This document shows positions 1-7,298 of a stretch of DNA of 32,294 bases, piece by piece. Numbering within the stretch: position 1 is the stretch's first letter; each line of letters opens with the position of its first letter. The notes under the pieces are model-generated. The model saw nothing but the letters and a program-made list of their open reading frames with translations. It was not told where the DNA came from and made no database searches. The position numbers and the translations under genes were made by a program. Location of the stretch: contig DATLZB010000206.1 of NCBI GenBank assembly GCA_035574175.1, positions 1 to 32,294 on the forward strand. The letters run 5' to 3'. Source of the DNA: DATLZB01 sp035574175. GTDB lineage: Bacteria > Pseudomonadota > Alphaproteobacteria > Rhizobiales > Hyphomicrobiaceae.

Positions 1-2
1 TC

Positions 3-323
3 GCCTGGCGGCCGCGCGGCGAGTGCATCGGGTGGGTCGCCGACGACGGTGGCCTGTACCTGGAGCCTAGTGCGTCCTACGCCGCGGTGAGCCGCCTCGG
101 GTCGGTCGGGGTGTCGGCCGAGACGCTGGGGGCGCGGATGCACGACCGGGGTCTGACCCTCACCACCCGCGAGGGGCGGCGCCGCCATCTCCGCCATCGC
201 GTGCAGCGGGTCGTGCAGGGCGTGCGGCGGCGCGTCCTGCACGTGCGCACGGCGGAGTGGCTCTATGCTGCGGATGCCGGGGCATCCGGGGCATCCGGCC
301 CGGAGGCCCCAAAAAATGAGTGA
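3..323 (+). CDS. C-terminus of a phage/plasmid primase-helicase-like replication protein (5' end missing)
   Basis: The frame is open from the left edge of the window to a TGA at 321-323, so this is a 3' fragment of 106 codons. The visible part has a small globular piece (residues about 8-30, GWVADDGGLYLEP) followed by a helical, very Arg-rich stretch (about 45-80) and a short Gly/Ser/Ala tail. This resembles my recollection of the C-terminal tails of DUF927/DUF3987-type and bifunctional primase-polymerase proteins of alphaproteobacterial phages and islands (acidic strand, then a helix around ERG-L, then Arg-rich strands). Its place before a packaging module and next to iteron-like repeats fits a replication role. 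The catalytic part is not in the window, so the assignment is tentative. It could be another DNA-binding protein. Confidence 0.5.
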   Translation, partial: AWRPRGECIGWVADDGGLYLEPSASYAAVSRLGSVGVSAETLGARMHDRGLTLTTREGRRRHLRHRVQRVVQGVRRRVLHVRTAEWLYAADAGASGASGPEAPKNE

Positions 324-513
324 GATCAGAGCGTTAGCCGTGCCCCGCAGCGGAGAATGGGCCGGGTACCGCCGGGGCATGCGGGGCACGCGCCCTCCGC
401 GCCTGCCCCGGTTGCCCCGGAGCGCCCCGCCGGTTTTTGGGCTCCGGGGCACGGCCAACCAACTGATATCTCGATCGATTTTGCCCAAAATCCCCGCCTG
501 CCCCGGATGCCCC
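279..513. repeat. Iteron-like array of 9-bp units (ATGCCCCGG type), in pairs
   Basis: The hexamer GGGGCA or its complement TGCCCC occurs nine times in 235 bases, at 279, 288, 374, 383, 404, 413, 446, 499 and 508. Eight of the nine form four pairs whose members lie exactly 9 bases apart. The first two pairs read GGGGCA, the pairs at 404 and 499 read TGCCCC, and the single copy at 446 reads GGGGCA. The pairs at 374 and 404 are therefore inverted and could fold. The first pair lies inside the end of the preceding gene. From about 324 to 764 I see no convincing gene. The layout resembles iterons or a cluster of regulator sites beside a replication gene. Confidence 0.55.
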
Positions 514-764
514 GCATCCCCCACGATAGGGTCGCACGCGCAGCAGCAAGGGGTTCGCGTGCGACCTGCAACCCAGGGACAACACAGATGACTGACACCA
601 TCAGAGCTATCGTCGTCGATCCCACCCACCACACCATCGATGAGGTGCTGTTAGCCGCGATGCCTGGCGGCCACGGCGCTGGCGCGCAGCAAGATCACCT
701 TCACAACGCGAACACCCAGGACCGCCCGGGCAGCCGCGGGAGGCAGCGGGAGAAAGGACAGCAT

Positions 765-1061
765 ATGACTGACGCATCCATAGTCCGATCGCCGGAGCGA
801 CGCGAGCCCGGCCGGGACCGGCCTCGCGTACCGCATACCGCACACCTGCGCGAGCTCGAGATGCCCGACGGCCGTAGGCTCCTGCTCGATCGGCGCTCGA
901 TCGCCTTCCTCGCCGAGGCCAAGGCCCAGGACTTCGACGACAAACAGACCGTCATCGTGGCGTTTCGATCGCCGGCGCGACCCTGCCCGGTGCTGGCCGA
1001 CTACGACGACCTCAAGCGCTGGTGGTGCGGCGGCGGCGCGCCCGGAAAGGCCCAACAATGA
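765..1061 (+). CDS. Small protein of unknown function, 98 aa
   Basis: I chose the ATG at 765 because AGAAAGGA lies about six bases upstream. The same frame stays open further left, with an ATG at 588 whose product would begin MTDTIRAIVVDP. The extra stretch 588-764 is Gly/Gln/Arg-rich and less protein-like, so the longer form is the weaker choice. The 98-residue product has a basic N-terminus and then an ordered part (about residues 25-85) with alternating strand-like and helix-like segments ending in LKRWWCGGG. I recognise no family. Its stop overlaps the next start (ATGA), so it is translated with a run of small genes reaching to the small terminase. Position suggests an early phage gene. 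Confidence 0.55.
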   Translation: MTDASIVRSPERREPGRDRPRVPHTAHLRELEMPDGRRLLLDRRSIAFLAEAKAQDFDDKQTVIVAFRSPARPCPVLADYDDLKRWWCGGGAPGKAQQ

Positions 1062-1378
1062 GCAACAGCAACTACCCACCGAGCTTCCCGGTGGCAAAGC
1101 TCTACCGGCGCAAATCCGAGAAGGGCACCACCTACTTCGTCGGCTACTGGGGCGGCGCCCGTGTGACCGTCCTCAAATCGAAGCAGACGACCGAGGACGG
1201 CACAGAGATCTGGTCCCTGCTCCTCAGCGAAGCGCCCAAGCGCGACGACGCTGGCCAGCGGCTGCAGTCAGCGCCAGCTCGGGACTGGCAGCGGCCGGAG
1301 GCAGAGCCGAACCAGTACGCGGCGGCAAAGGGCTCCGGCAGGGCCAACCACGGGTTCGACGAGGAAATTCCTTTCTAG
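1058..1378 (+). CDS. Small protein with an SSB-like acidic C-terminal tip, 106 aa
   Basis: The start is ATG 1058, overlapping the previous stop by four bases, with GGAAAGG upstream. Residues 5-60 hold a compact, strand-rich segment (YPPSFPVAKLYRRKS, then YFVGYWGGARVTVL, then IWSLLLSEAP). Residues 61-98 look disordered, and the protein ends in FDEEIPF. In bacterial single-stranded DNA-binding proteins, a short globular domain, a flexible linker and a final acidic DDDIPF-type tip recruit repair and replication partners. The match here is to the tip and overall layout; I do not see a normal OB-fold SSB sequence. I infer a role in DNA replication or in docking to SSB partners. The family itself is otherwise unknown to me. 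Confidence 0.7.
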   Translation: MSNSNYPPSFPVAKLYRRKSEKGTTYFVGYWGGARVTVLKSKQTTEDGTEIWSLLLSEAPKRDDAGQRLQSAPARDWQRPEAEPNQYAAAKGSGRANHGFDEEIPF

Positions 1379-1388
1379 GAGGGCGACA

Positions 1389-1709
1389 ATGAGCAAGAGA
1401 ACCGACAGCATGCGCGTTCCCGACACCCACGGCGAACGCTGGACGTGCCGCAACTGCGGCCAGCCGATGCAGCGCTGGCGCCATGCCGACGGCTGGACAC
1501 CGCCCAAGGATCGCGGCTGGTACCTATACTGGTTCGAGTGCCTTACCCCGACGTGCCGGACCCGGCAGGTCATGCCCAAGGAGGCCTACGTCAGGCCCGG
1601 TGCCAAGCCGGACGGCGACACCAGCAGCGCCGGCACCAGCCCCTTCGAGGGCGAACACCTTCTTTGCGCCGAGCACATCCAACGCCTCACGCATTTCCGG
1701 GCGATCTAG
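1389..1709 (+). CDS. Small zinc-finger-like protein, 106 aa
   Basis: ATG 1389 follows a strong site, TAGGAGGGCG, ten bases after the previous stop. The protein has a CxxC knuckle (C20, C23 in WTCRNCG) and a second Cys pair (C51, C56 in ECLTPTC), spaced as in a zinc ribbon with an aromatic-rich segment between (WYLYWFE). A later Cys-His group lies near the C-terminus (LLCAEH). It probably binds one zinc ion and may contact nucleic acid or protein. No family name can be given. It sits directly before another zinc-finger gene, with no gap between stop and start, as part of the early-gene run. Confidence 0.7.
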   Translation: MSKRTDSMRVPDTHGERWTCRNCGQPMQRWRHADGWTPPKDRGWYLYWFECLTPTCRTRQVMPKEAYVRPGAKPDGDTSSAGTSPFEGEHLLCAEHIQRLTHFRAI

Positions 1710-2093
1710 ATGGAGCCGCTCTGTAGAGCCTGCCGCGCCAATCCGCCCGCCGTCGATGGTTTCTGCCTGGCGTGCGTGCGCGAGCGACTCCCAGCCGCGC
1801 GCCGGCGCGTTGAGCGCTGCCGCGGCTATCACCAGGCGCGTGCCAGTTTCGACCTGCCGCCCGTTTTCGTTACGACGGCTGAGGCCGGCGAGCGCATCGG
1901 CCGGCGGCCGCGACAAATCCGCAACCTGTGTGCGCTGCACCGCATCGGCCGCAAGGTGCCTCGCCCGATGGGCGGCCTCGAATGGGTGGTGCATGTCGGC
2001 GGTATCGAGGCGGTAACCGTGGGTGATACGGGAGCGCTCTGCGAGGCACAGCGCTCTGTGGCCAGCTACCCGGTCCCGCGCCAGCAAAGGTAG
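1710..2093 (+). CDS. Zinc-ribbon plus helix-turn-helix-like protein, 127 aa
   Basis: The ATG at 1710 immediately follows the TAG of the previous gene. Two CxxC pairs (C5/C8 and C19/C22) form a classic four-Cys zinc ribbon at the N-terminus. Residues about 52-80 (FVTTAEAGERIGRRPRQIRN) read like the first helices of a MerR-type or excisionase-type helix-turn-helix, followed by a strand-like segment (LEWVVHVGGIEA). The combination suggests a DNA-binding protein, perhaps a phage regulator. The downstream 81 bases before the next gene contain nothing clear. Confidence 0.65.
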   Translation: MEPLCRACRANPPAVDGFCLACVRERLPAARRRVERCRGYHQARASFDLPPVFVTTAEAGERIGRRPRQIRNLCALHRIGRKVPRPMGGLEWVVHVGGIEAVTVGDTGALCEAQRSVASYPVPRQQR

Positions 2094-2174
2094 TCTGTGT
2101 ACTGATCTTTGCCGTGAGCGCAAATCGGCATAGAGTCGTGGCCACACTGTTCGCTACAGGGAGCACACGAACGG

Positions 2175-2402
2175 ATGCACCCCCGCGTCGCACAGGCGAG
2201 ACCGCGCTACCCCCACCTCTACAAGTTTCGTGCGCCGCGCGGCTTCGCCGAGGCTGTAGCCGCCACGGCCGCCCAGCATCATCAGACCGCCAGCGATTTT
2301 GTGCGGCAGCTTCTCCTGCGCGAGATGCGCAAGGCAGGCGTGATGCTCCGCGCCGACGGCACCATCGCCACGCCCAAAGACGGACCCCCACTACCACTCT
2401 GA
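2175..2402 (+). CDS. Ribbon-helix-helix protein, 75 aa
   Basis: The start ATG 2175 has CAGGGAG about ten bases upstream. Residues 11-52 show the ribbon-helix-helix pattern: a strand (YKFRAPRG), a helix (FAEAVAATAAQHH), then a helix starting after the T-A-S turn (ASDFVRQLLLREMRKAG). Such proteins bind DNA as dimers and act as repressors, antitoxins or accessory factors. The last 20 residues are a short proline-rich tail. No toxin gene lies next to it. It is one of four ribbon-helix-helix genes in this element. Confidence 0.65.
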   Translation: MHPRVAQARPRYPHLYKFRAPRGFAEAVAATAAQHHQTASDFVRQLLLREMRKAGVMLRADGTIATPKDGPPLPL

Positions 2403-2473
2403 GGACGCCCCCATGGCCGGCATGCGAGGGTTAGCGCGCGCCGGTTCGGCAGCTACGGGTGAGGCAGCACGCC

Positions 2474-2776
2474 ATGTCTGACATCAGCAAGTTGTCGAAG
2501 GCCGATGCGATGCTGCGCGGCGGCCGCGCGCTCAGCACGCTGGTGTCCGACAACCAGCCGCCCCGCGTTCCCCCCGAGCATCGTCCCTACCCAATTCCGC
2601 CGTTCGTCGCCTACGACGACTTTCGGGACGATATCTTCCGCGAGCCGCCGAACAAGCTGACCCTCGATCCCGAATTCGATCGGATGCTCCCCACCGAGCA
2701 GCCGCGCACCCAGCGATGGCACCGCGAGCAGGCGAAGGAGCGCGAGCAGCGTCTGCGCAGGATGAGGTTCCGGTGA
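2474..2776 (+). CDS. Hypothetical protein, 100 aa
   Basis: The start at ATG 2474 is preferred because TGAGGCAG lies upstream; a GTG at 2459 in the same frame is possible. The product is rich in Pro and charged residues, has no predicted membrane segment, and ends in a basic helix (WHREQAKEREQRLRRMRFR). I recognise no domain. The stop overlaps the next ATG by one base (TGATG), showing translational coupling to the next gene and on to the small terminase. Confidence 0.6.
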   Translation: MSDISKLSKADAMLRGGRALSTLVSDNQPPRVPPEHRPYPIPPFVAYDDFRDDIFREPPNKLTLDPEFDRMLPTEQPRTQRWHREQAKEREQRLRRMRFR

Positions 2777-3105
2777 TGGCGATGGGCGCATCTGATCCCT
2801 GCCCCCACTGCGGCCTCGACAGGGCCTCAGCCCTCGTCGGCTACAGCCACCGCTGCCCGCCCCAACCCGTGGCAGCCAGACTGGGCGAGCGTGGGGCTTG
2901 GCCGGCCGGTGATATGGCTAACACCCGCCAGCTGGCTATCGGGATGCCCAACGAGATGGCGAACGGGGTCGATGTGGCTAACGCAGCGACGGCTCCCGGC
3001 CGCAACCGCGCCAGCTCGACCTACCGTTACCGCACCCCGGACAAGCGCCGCGCCTACCAGCGCAACCTCATGCGCCGCCGGCGCGCAGAAAGGCCAGCCG
3101 CGTGA
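2776..3105 (+). CDS. Small protein with CxxC knuckle and basic C-terminus, 109 aa
   Basis: The ATG at 2776 shares a base with the previous stop. The N-terminus has CPHCG (C9, C12) and a third Cys in RCPP, suggesting a small zinc-binding knuckle. The middle is low in complexity. The last 30 residues are strongly basic (YRYRTPDKRRAYQRNLMRRRRAE), as seen in short nucleic-acid-binding phage proteins. Its stop overlaps the GTG start of the small terminase, placing it directly before the packaging genes. Function is unknown. Confidence 0.6.
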   Translation: MAMGASDPCPHCGLDRASALVGYSHRCPPQPVAARLGERGAWPAGDMANTRQLAIGMPNEMANGVDVANAATAPGRNRASSTYRYRTPDKRRAYQRNLMRRRRAERPAA

Positions 3106-3998
3106 CGACCGACACCGACACGCCAAGAGCCCAGCGTCGCAAGGTGACGAGAGCCGCGGAGACGCCCGCTGGCGCCAGCACACTCAAGCGCAAGCCCGAC
3201 GTCGCCTACACCGACGAACTCGCCAAGCGCATCTGCGAGCGCCTCTGCGACGGCCACAGTCTGCGATCGATATGCAGCGAAGCCGGGATGCCCGACGAAC
3301 GGACTGTCCGGCGATGGGCTGCCGAGGAATCCCATCCGTTTGCGCCGCAGTACGCGCGTGCTCGCGTGATCGGCTACCACCGCATGGCCGACGAGGTGAT
3401 CGAGATCGCCGACGGCCTCACCGCCCAAAAGGGCAAGGCTGACGCCGCCCAGGTGCAGCGAGACCGGCTGCGGTTCGACGCGCGCCGCTGGCTGCTGAGC
3501 AAAGCGCTGCCGAAAATATACGGCGACAAGATCAGCGCCGAGGTGACGGGTCCTGACGGTGCCCCAATCCAGATGGAAACCCTGGCGCTGGCGAAGGCGC
3601 TCATCGGGGCGCTGCCGGAGCTCGGCATCGTGCCGAGCGCCGAGGAGAGAGCGCTCGCGCTGCCGCCGGCGGCTCCCGCCGCCGAGCCTGAGCCGCCGGA
3701 ACCGCCGGCGCCCGAGGCCGACAAGCGCGAGCCGGCGAACGGCGCACACGTGGCCTACGACGCCGAGTTCGATGCGTACCGTGTTACGGACCACGCGGGG
3801 CGGCTCGCCGGCTACCGGCCCAGTCTCGACGCAGCGCGCGCGCTGGCAAGGAGCCTCCCGGGGCCGCCGCCCGAGGCGGCGCGGCACGCTCCCGAGCCGC
3901 CACAAGACCCCGGTGGTACGGACATCGATATCATGCGGCCGGACCAGCGGACCAACCGGCGCGGAGAGAGACCCGTGGTCAGGAGCCGGCCGCGATGA
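3102..3998 (+). CDS. terS: Phage terminase small subunit
   Basis: The GTG start at 3102 overlaps the previous stop. Small terminases recognise the packaging site on phage DNA and load the large subunit. Residues about 37-75 form a helix-turn-helix (ELAKRICERLCDGHSLRSIC, then DERTVRRW), followed by a helical core with the family-typical stretch RLRFDARRWLLSKALPKIYG and then VTGPDGAP. This is the pattern of Sf6 gp1-like small terminases. At 298 aa it is longer than usual because of a proline/glutamate-rich linker (about residues 185-210) and an extra C-terminal segment. The large subunit follows after an interposed, oppositely oriented recombinase gene only two bases from this stop, which is unusual. 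Confidence 0.85.
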   Translation: MTTDTDTPRAQRRKVTRAAETPAGASTLKRKPDVAYTDELAKRICERLCDGHSLRSICSEAGMPDERTVRRWAAEESHPFAPQYARARVIGYHRMADEVIEIADGLTAQKGKADAAQVQRDRLRFDARRWLLSKALPKIYGDKISAEVTGPDGAPIQMETLALAKALIGALPELGIVPSAEERALALPPAAPAAEPEPPEPPAPEADKREPANGAHVAYDAEFDAYRVTDHAGRLAGYRPSLDAARALARSLPGPPPEAARHAPEPPQDPGGTDIDIMRPDQRTNRRGERPVVRSRPR

Positions 3999-4000
3999 GT

Positions 4001-4591
4001 CTAGCGCCACAGCCCCTCGAAGCGGTGTCCGGCGACGCGGGTGTAGTGCGCGGTGTGCTTCGGGTCGCGATGCCCGAGGTAGTCCTGCATGGTGCGCAAG
4101 TCGGTGCCCTGGTCGGCCAGGTAGAATCCGCAGGCGTGCCGCAGCATGTGCGGCCAAACCCGGCCGAGCTTGGCGCGCTCTCCGGCGAGGCGGACGACGT
4201 AATTGACGGCCTGGCGGGTCAACTGCGTTTGGCGCTCGGAAACGAACAGCCAGGGCAGGGCGTCCGTGCGTGTGGCGAGGTAGCGCTTGATGGCGCGCAG
4301 CTCGTCGCCGGCCACCGGGTGCTCGACGGAGAGCGAGCCCTTGAGGCGGGCGACCCAGAGACGGGAGCGCTTGACATCGAGCTGGTCGCGGCGCATCGAA
4401 ACGGCCTCGCTGACGCGCAGCCCGTGGCGATAGATCATGAGCAGCAGCGCGTGGTCGCGGATGCCGTGCCGGCCTGTCTTGGCAGCGGCGAGCAGGCGTT
4501 CGACCTCGCCCGGATCGAGAAAATCCTTGGCGCGCTCGTGGGCATCGGTGGTGTCCGCCCAACTCTTTACCTTTCGCCCGTTGGCCGCCAT
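4001..4591 (-). CDS. FimB-size tyrosine recombinase inserted between terminase genes
   Basis: The ATG (4591-4589, minus strand) is preceded by a strong GGGAGGTGA site, giving 196 aa. The catalytic set is complete: R59 in GLRVSEA, K84, H148 and R151 in HMLRH, H174 in LGHRD and the nucleophile Y183 in HYTRV. The protein begins almost directly at the catalytic domain (FLDPGEVERLL), with little room for the N-terminal arm/core-binding domains of normal phage integrases. That size matches FimB/FimE-type invertases and other minimal Xer-like recombinases. It could still be the integrase of the element. It is convergent with the small terminase and divergent from the large terminase. An inverted repeat spans its first codons and its upstream region. 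Confidence 0.85.
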   Translation of the reverse strand: MAANGRKVKSWADTTDAHERAKDFLDPGEVERLLAAAKTGRHGIRDHALLLMIYRHGLRVSEAVSMRRDQLDVKRSRLWVARLKGSLSVEHPVAGDELRAIKRYLATRTDALPWLFVSERQTQLTRQAVNYVVRLAGERAKLGRVWPHMLRHACGFYLADQGTDLRTMQDYLGHRDPKHTAHYTRVAGHRFEGLWR

Positions 4592-4672
4592 CGCGTCACC
4601 TCCCAAAAGTGCCCGTTCTGTGTAGTGTCGGGGTAGCGTACTTTGCACACTTTGCGCGATATGTAAAGAGTT
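4561..4672. repeat. Inverted repeat flanking the start of the recombinase gene
   Basis: AACTCTTTAC at 4561-4570 is repeated exactly as GTAAAGAGTT at 4663-4672, and the match continues inward as TCGC after three bases, giving about 16 of 19 positions alike. The 92-base spacer contains the recombinase start codon and ribosome-binding site and faces the large-terminase start. Two copies of ACTTTGC lie in the spacer at 4640 and 4649. Paired inverted sites around a FimB-like gene suggest recombination crossover sites or a regulator-binding pair. If the segment flipped, the recombinase frame would stay open through a new upstream sequence with a GTG at 4609. Confidence 0.5.
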
Positions 4673-4703
4673 CCCGTGCGCGTAACACCGCGGGGGCATC
4701 CAG

Positions 4704-6164
4704 GTGCTGGCACCATCCGCCGAAAATCAGGCTCGCGCGCTCGCCAAGCGCCTCGACGCCTTGTCGGCCGGCGAGCGTCGGGCGCTCGCCGAGATGCCGG
4801 CCATCAAGGCGAGACTCGGCGCCACCTTCGTGCCGACGCCCCGCCAGATCGAGGCCGAGCGGCTGCTCGACGGGCCGGCCACCCACATCCTGCTGTGGGG
4901 CGGCGCGCGCTCGGGCAAGACGCACCTGCTGTGCCGCCACATCGTGAGCCGAGCCCTGCGGGCGGCTGGCAGCCGGCATCTGATCGCAAGATACCGATTC
5001 AACCACGTCATACAATCGGTGTGGCACGACACCATGCCCAAGGTCATGGCGACGTGCTTCCCGGGCGTCGAGGCCAAAAAAGACAAGGCATCCTGGTTCT
5101 GGGAACTGCCGAACAAATCCCAGATCTGGTTCGGCGGCCTCGACGACAAGGAGCGCACCGAGAAAGTGCTCGGCAACGAGTACGCCACCGTCCTGCTCAA
5201 CGAGTGCTCCCAGATCGGCCTGGCGGCCCGCAATACGGTTGTCACGCGGCTGGCGCAGAACTGCGGCCTGCCGCTCAAGGCATTCTACGACGAGAACCCG
5301 CCCGTCTCGACGCACTGGACGCACCGCCTGTTTCTCGAGCGGCGTGAGGCGACGCCACCCTACGCGCCGCTCGCCAATCCTGAGGCCTACGCCCACCTGC
5401 AGATGAACCCGGCCGACAACGCGGCCAACCTGCCCGCGTCCTATCTGGCCGAGCTGCAGGCGCTGCCGGCACGCGAGCGGCTGCGGTTCTGGGACGGGCG
5501 CTTCGGCGATGTGGGCGAGAATGCACTCTGGTCGTTCGAGGTGATCGAGACCTACCGGCGCAGTGTCAGCCCAGATCTGCGCCGGATCGTCGTCGCCGTC
5601 GACCCGAGCGGGACCAAAGGCGACGACGGCGGCGACACGGTCGGCATCGTCGTCGTCGGCCTCGGCCTCGACGGCGAGGCCTACCTCCTCGAAGACGCAA
5701 GCACCAAGGCGCCGCCGTCGATGTGGGGGCGGGTGGTCGTCAACTGCGTCGATCGGCACGACGCCGACTGCGTGGTGGCCGAGACCAACTATGGCGGAGC
5801 CATGGTCGAGGCGGTGGTGCGCGCCGCAGCAGCACACGCCAACCTGCCCGTGCGCATCAAGGAGGTGAGGGCGACCCGCGGCAAGGTGGTGCGGGCCGAG
5901 CCGATCGCGGCGCTCTACGAGCAGGGCAAGGTGCACCACGTCGGCGCCTTTCCTGCGCTCGAGGACCAGCTCGTGGCGTTCACGACCGGTGGGTATATGG
6001 GCGACGGCTCGCCTGATCGGGCGGACGCCCTGATCTGGGGGCTGACGGAGTTTTTTCCGCGGGTGGCCTCGCGCGCGGAGAGCCGGTCGCGGTCATCGCC
6101 GGAGGTGATCCTCGGCTACGCCAACGCCAAGCGCATGTACGGCCGCCACTACAGGAGCACCTGA
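4704..6164 (+). CDS. terL: Phage terminase large subunit
   Basis: GTG 4704 starts a 486-aa protein of normal family length. Large terminases are the packaging motor and nuclease that pump and cut phage DNA at the capsid portal. The ATPase half shows Walker A GGARSGKT (residues 66-73) and a Walker B-like strand ATVLLNEC (161-168). The nuclease half shows the acidic residues expected for an RNase H-like fold: D300 in VVAVDPSG, E360 in VVAETNYGG, and D438/D441 in SPDRADALIW. It appears intact. No portal or capsid gene follows. The start codon has a weak upstream site. The spacer shared with the divergent recombinase may hold the promoters of both genes. Confidence 0.92.
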   Translation: MLAPSAENQARALAKRLDALSAGERRALAEMPAIKARLGATFVPTPRQIEAERLLDGPATHILLWGGARSGKTHLLCRHIVSRALRAAGSRHLIARYRFNHVIQSVWHDTMPKVMATCFPGVEAKKDKASWFWELPNKSQIWFGGLDDKERTEKVLGNEYATVLLNECSQIGLAARNTVVTRLAQNCGLPLKAFYDENPPVSTHWTHRLFLERREATPPYAPLANPEAYAHLQMNPADNAANLPASYLAELQALPARERLRFWDGRFGDVGENALWSFEVIETYRRSVSPDLRRIVVAVDPSGTKGDDGGDTVGIVVVGLGLDGEAYLLEDASTKAPPSMWGRVVVNCVDRHDADCVVAETNYGGAMVEAVVRAAAAHANLPVRIKEVRATRGKVVRAEPIAALYEQGKVHHVGAFPALEDQLVAFTTGGYMGDGSPDRADALIWGLTEFFPRVASRAESRSRSSPEVILGYANAKRMYGRHYRST

Positions 6165-6165
6165 C

Positions 6166-6792
6166 ATGACACGTTCGCCGACCGACCCGCTCGAGGCCAA
6201 GCGTGCCGAGCTCGCCAGCAGCCTGGAAAACCTTTCGCCGCCGTCTCAGCTCGCCGATCTCATCCGCCGAGCCGACGCCGCCGCCGCCGAGTACAAAGCG
6301 AAGGCAGCTGCGCTCGAGAGCGAGATCGCCAGGATCGATGCACAGATCGGTGTGCGCGAGCGCGACAAGCGCGCCGCTGCCGATCAGCAGCGCACAGCGG
6401 AATGGCTCGAGCAGCGCAAGGCGCTGCTCGAGGAGGTCGAGCTGGCACTCCAGGCTGAGGCCGACGCCGAAGCCGCGTCGCGCGCTCTGGCCGAGGCCAT
6501 CACCCGTCGACTGGCGAGCAATGCCCGCCTGTCCAAGATCGCGAGAGCGCTTGCCGTCAACGGCCGGATGCCGACGGCGCTCAACGTGATGGAGCTCGCC
6601 AGCCGTCTCGCGTGTCGGCACGCCGCCATCATGGCGACGATCCCCGGCCACCGCGACCGGCTCGGCTCGATCGCCTGGCCGGCCGGCGCATCGGGCCTCT
6701 ATCCGGCCGATCGCAACTGGCGCGCAGAGGAAGAGCGCCGGCTCATGACGCACCTGGTCCAACCCCTCCTCGAGGAAGGAAAAGCCCCATGA
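6166..6792 (+). CDS. Coiled-coil protein of unknown function, 208 aa
   Basis: The ATG at 6166 follows AGGAGCACC and starts two bases after the large-terminase stop. Residues about 30-125 are almost pure coiled coil, with Ala/Glu/Arg heptads. A second, more ordered part (about 140-208) contains helices and the segment WRAEEERRLMTHLVQPLLEE. It has no membrane segment or enzyme motif. In tailed phages the gene after the large terminase is often the portal, but this protein is far too short and lacks portal features. Its role is unknown. Its stop overlaps the next start, so it is co-translated with the next gene. Confidence 0.75.
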   Translation: MTRSPTDPLEAKRAELASSLENLSPPSQLADLIRRADAAAAEYKAKAAALESEIARIDAQIGVRERDKRAAADQQRTAEWLEQRKALLEEVELALQAEADAEAASRALAEAITRRLASNARLSKIARALAVNGRMPTALNVMELASRLACRHAAIMATIPGHRDRLGSIAWPAGASGLYPADRNWRAEEERRLMTHLVQPLLEEGKAP

Positions 6793-7298
6793 CGCCACAA
6801 CTCGACAAGGGCACCGTGCAGCCCGCAAAAAGCAAGGCCAGTCCAGATCAGCGCGAGGCGCCGCTCGTCAAGCCGGCCGCCGTCCAGATCAACGATGCCG
6901 GGCAAATCTGGCGCTCGATCCTCGTGCGCATGCCGCAAGGCGCCGTGCCCGATGATCTGCGCGACCCCAAGATCTGGCGCGCCGTTCAGGCCTCGCCGCG
7001 GTCGGCGCTGATCCGCATGGATCGCCTGTTCGTTCTCGCCTACGACGAGTCGTGGGGAGTCGAGGCGCTGGTCAAGCACGCCACCAACAGCGAGGTCCGC
7101 CTCCTCGTCATGAAGGTGTTCGAGTTCGCCGGTGTCTCCGACAATCTCTACCGGGACGACACCCTCGAGGTGTTCTGGGGTGGGGGATGGTACGGCGTCA
7201 GGCGCATCGATGACCACGTCGCGATCGCCACGGGATTTTCGACCGAGGGGCAGGCCATCGAGGCGCTGCGCAGGTCCTATCCGAGGGTGGGGCGATGA
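6789..7298 (+). CDS. Conserved-looking hypothetical protein, 169 aa
   Basis: ATG 6789 overlaps the previous stop and has GAGGAAGGA upstream. The first 30 residues are flexible. Residues about 35-165 look like a compact globular domain (IWRSILVRMPQGAVPDDLRD, then RMDRLFVLAYDESWGVEALV, and a strand-rich end VFWGGGWYGVRRI). I cannot name the family. The aromatic/Gly-rich strands could form a small beta sheet. It is co-translated with its neighbours downstream of the large terminase, so it probably belongs to the packaging module or to its cargo. Confidence 0.7.
   Translation: MTPQLDKGTVQPAKSKASPDQREAPLVKPAAVQINDAGQIWRSILVRMPQGAVPDDLRDPKIWRAVQASPRSALIRMDRLFVLAYDESWGVEALVKHATNSEVRLLVMKVFEFAGVSDNLYRDDTLEVFWGGGWYGVRRIDDHVAIATGFSTEGQAIEALRRSYPRVGR

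Noticed and set aside
588..764. Upstream extension of the gene at 765, starting MTDTIRAIVVDP
   Set aside because: It is in frame and possible, but the added sequence is low in complexity and the ribosome-binding site before 765 is better. I kept the shorter form.
3054..4562. A 502-codon open frame on the minus strand across the small terminase and recombinase genes
   Set aside because: It is an antisense shadow of high-GC genes: the product is Arg/Gly/His-rich with no domain, while the genes on the other frames have clear motifs.
4596..5939. A 447-codon minus-strand frame opposite terL
   Set aside because: The terL frame has Walker and nuclease motifs; the antisense frame gives a low-complexity product without a good start site.
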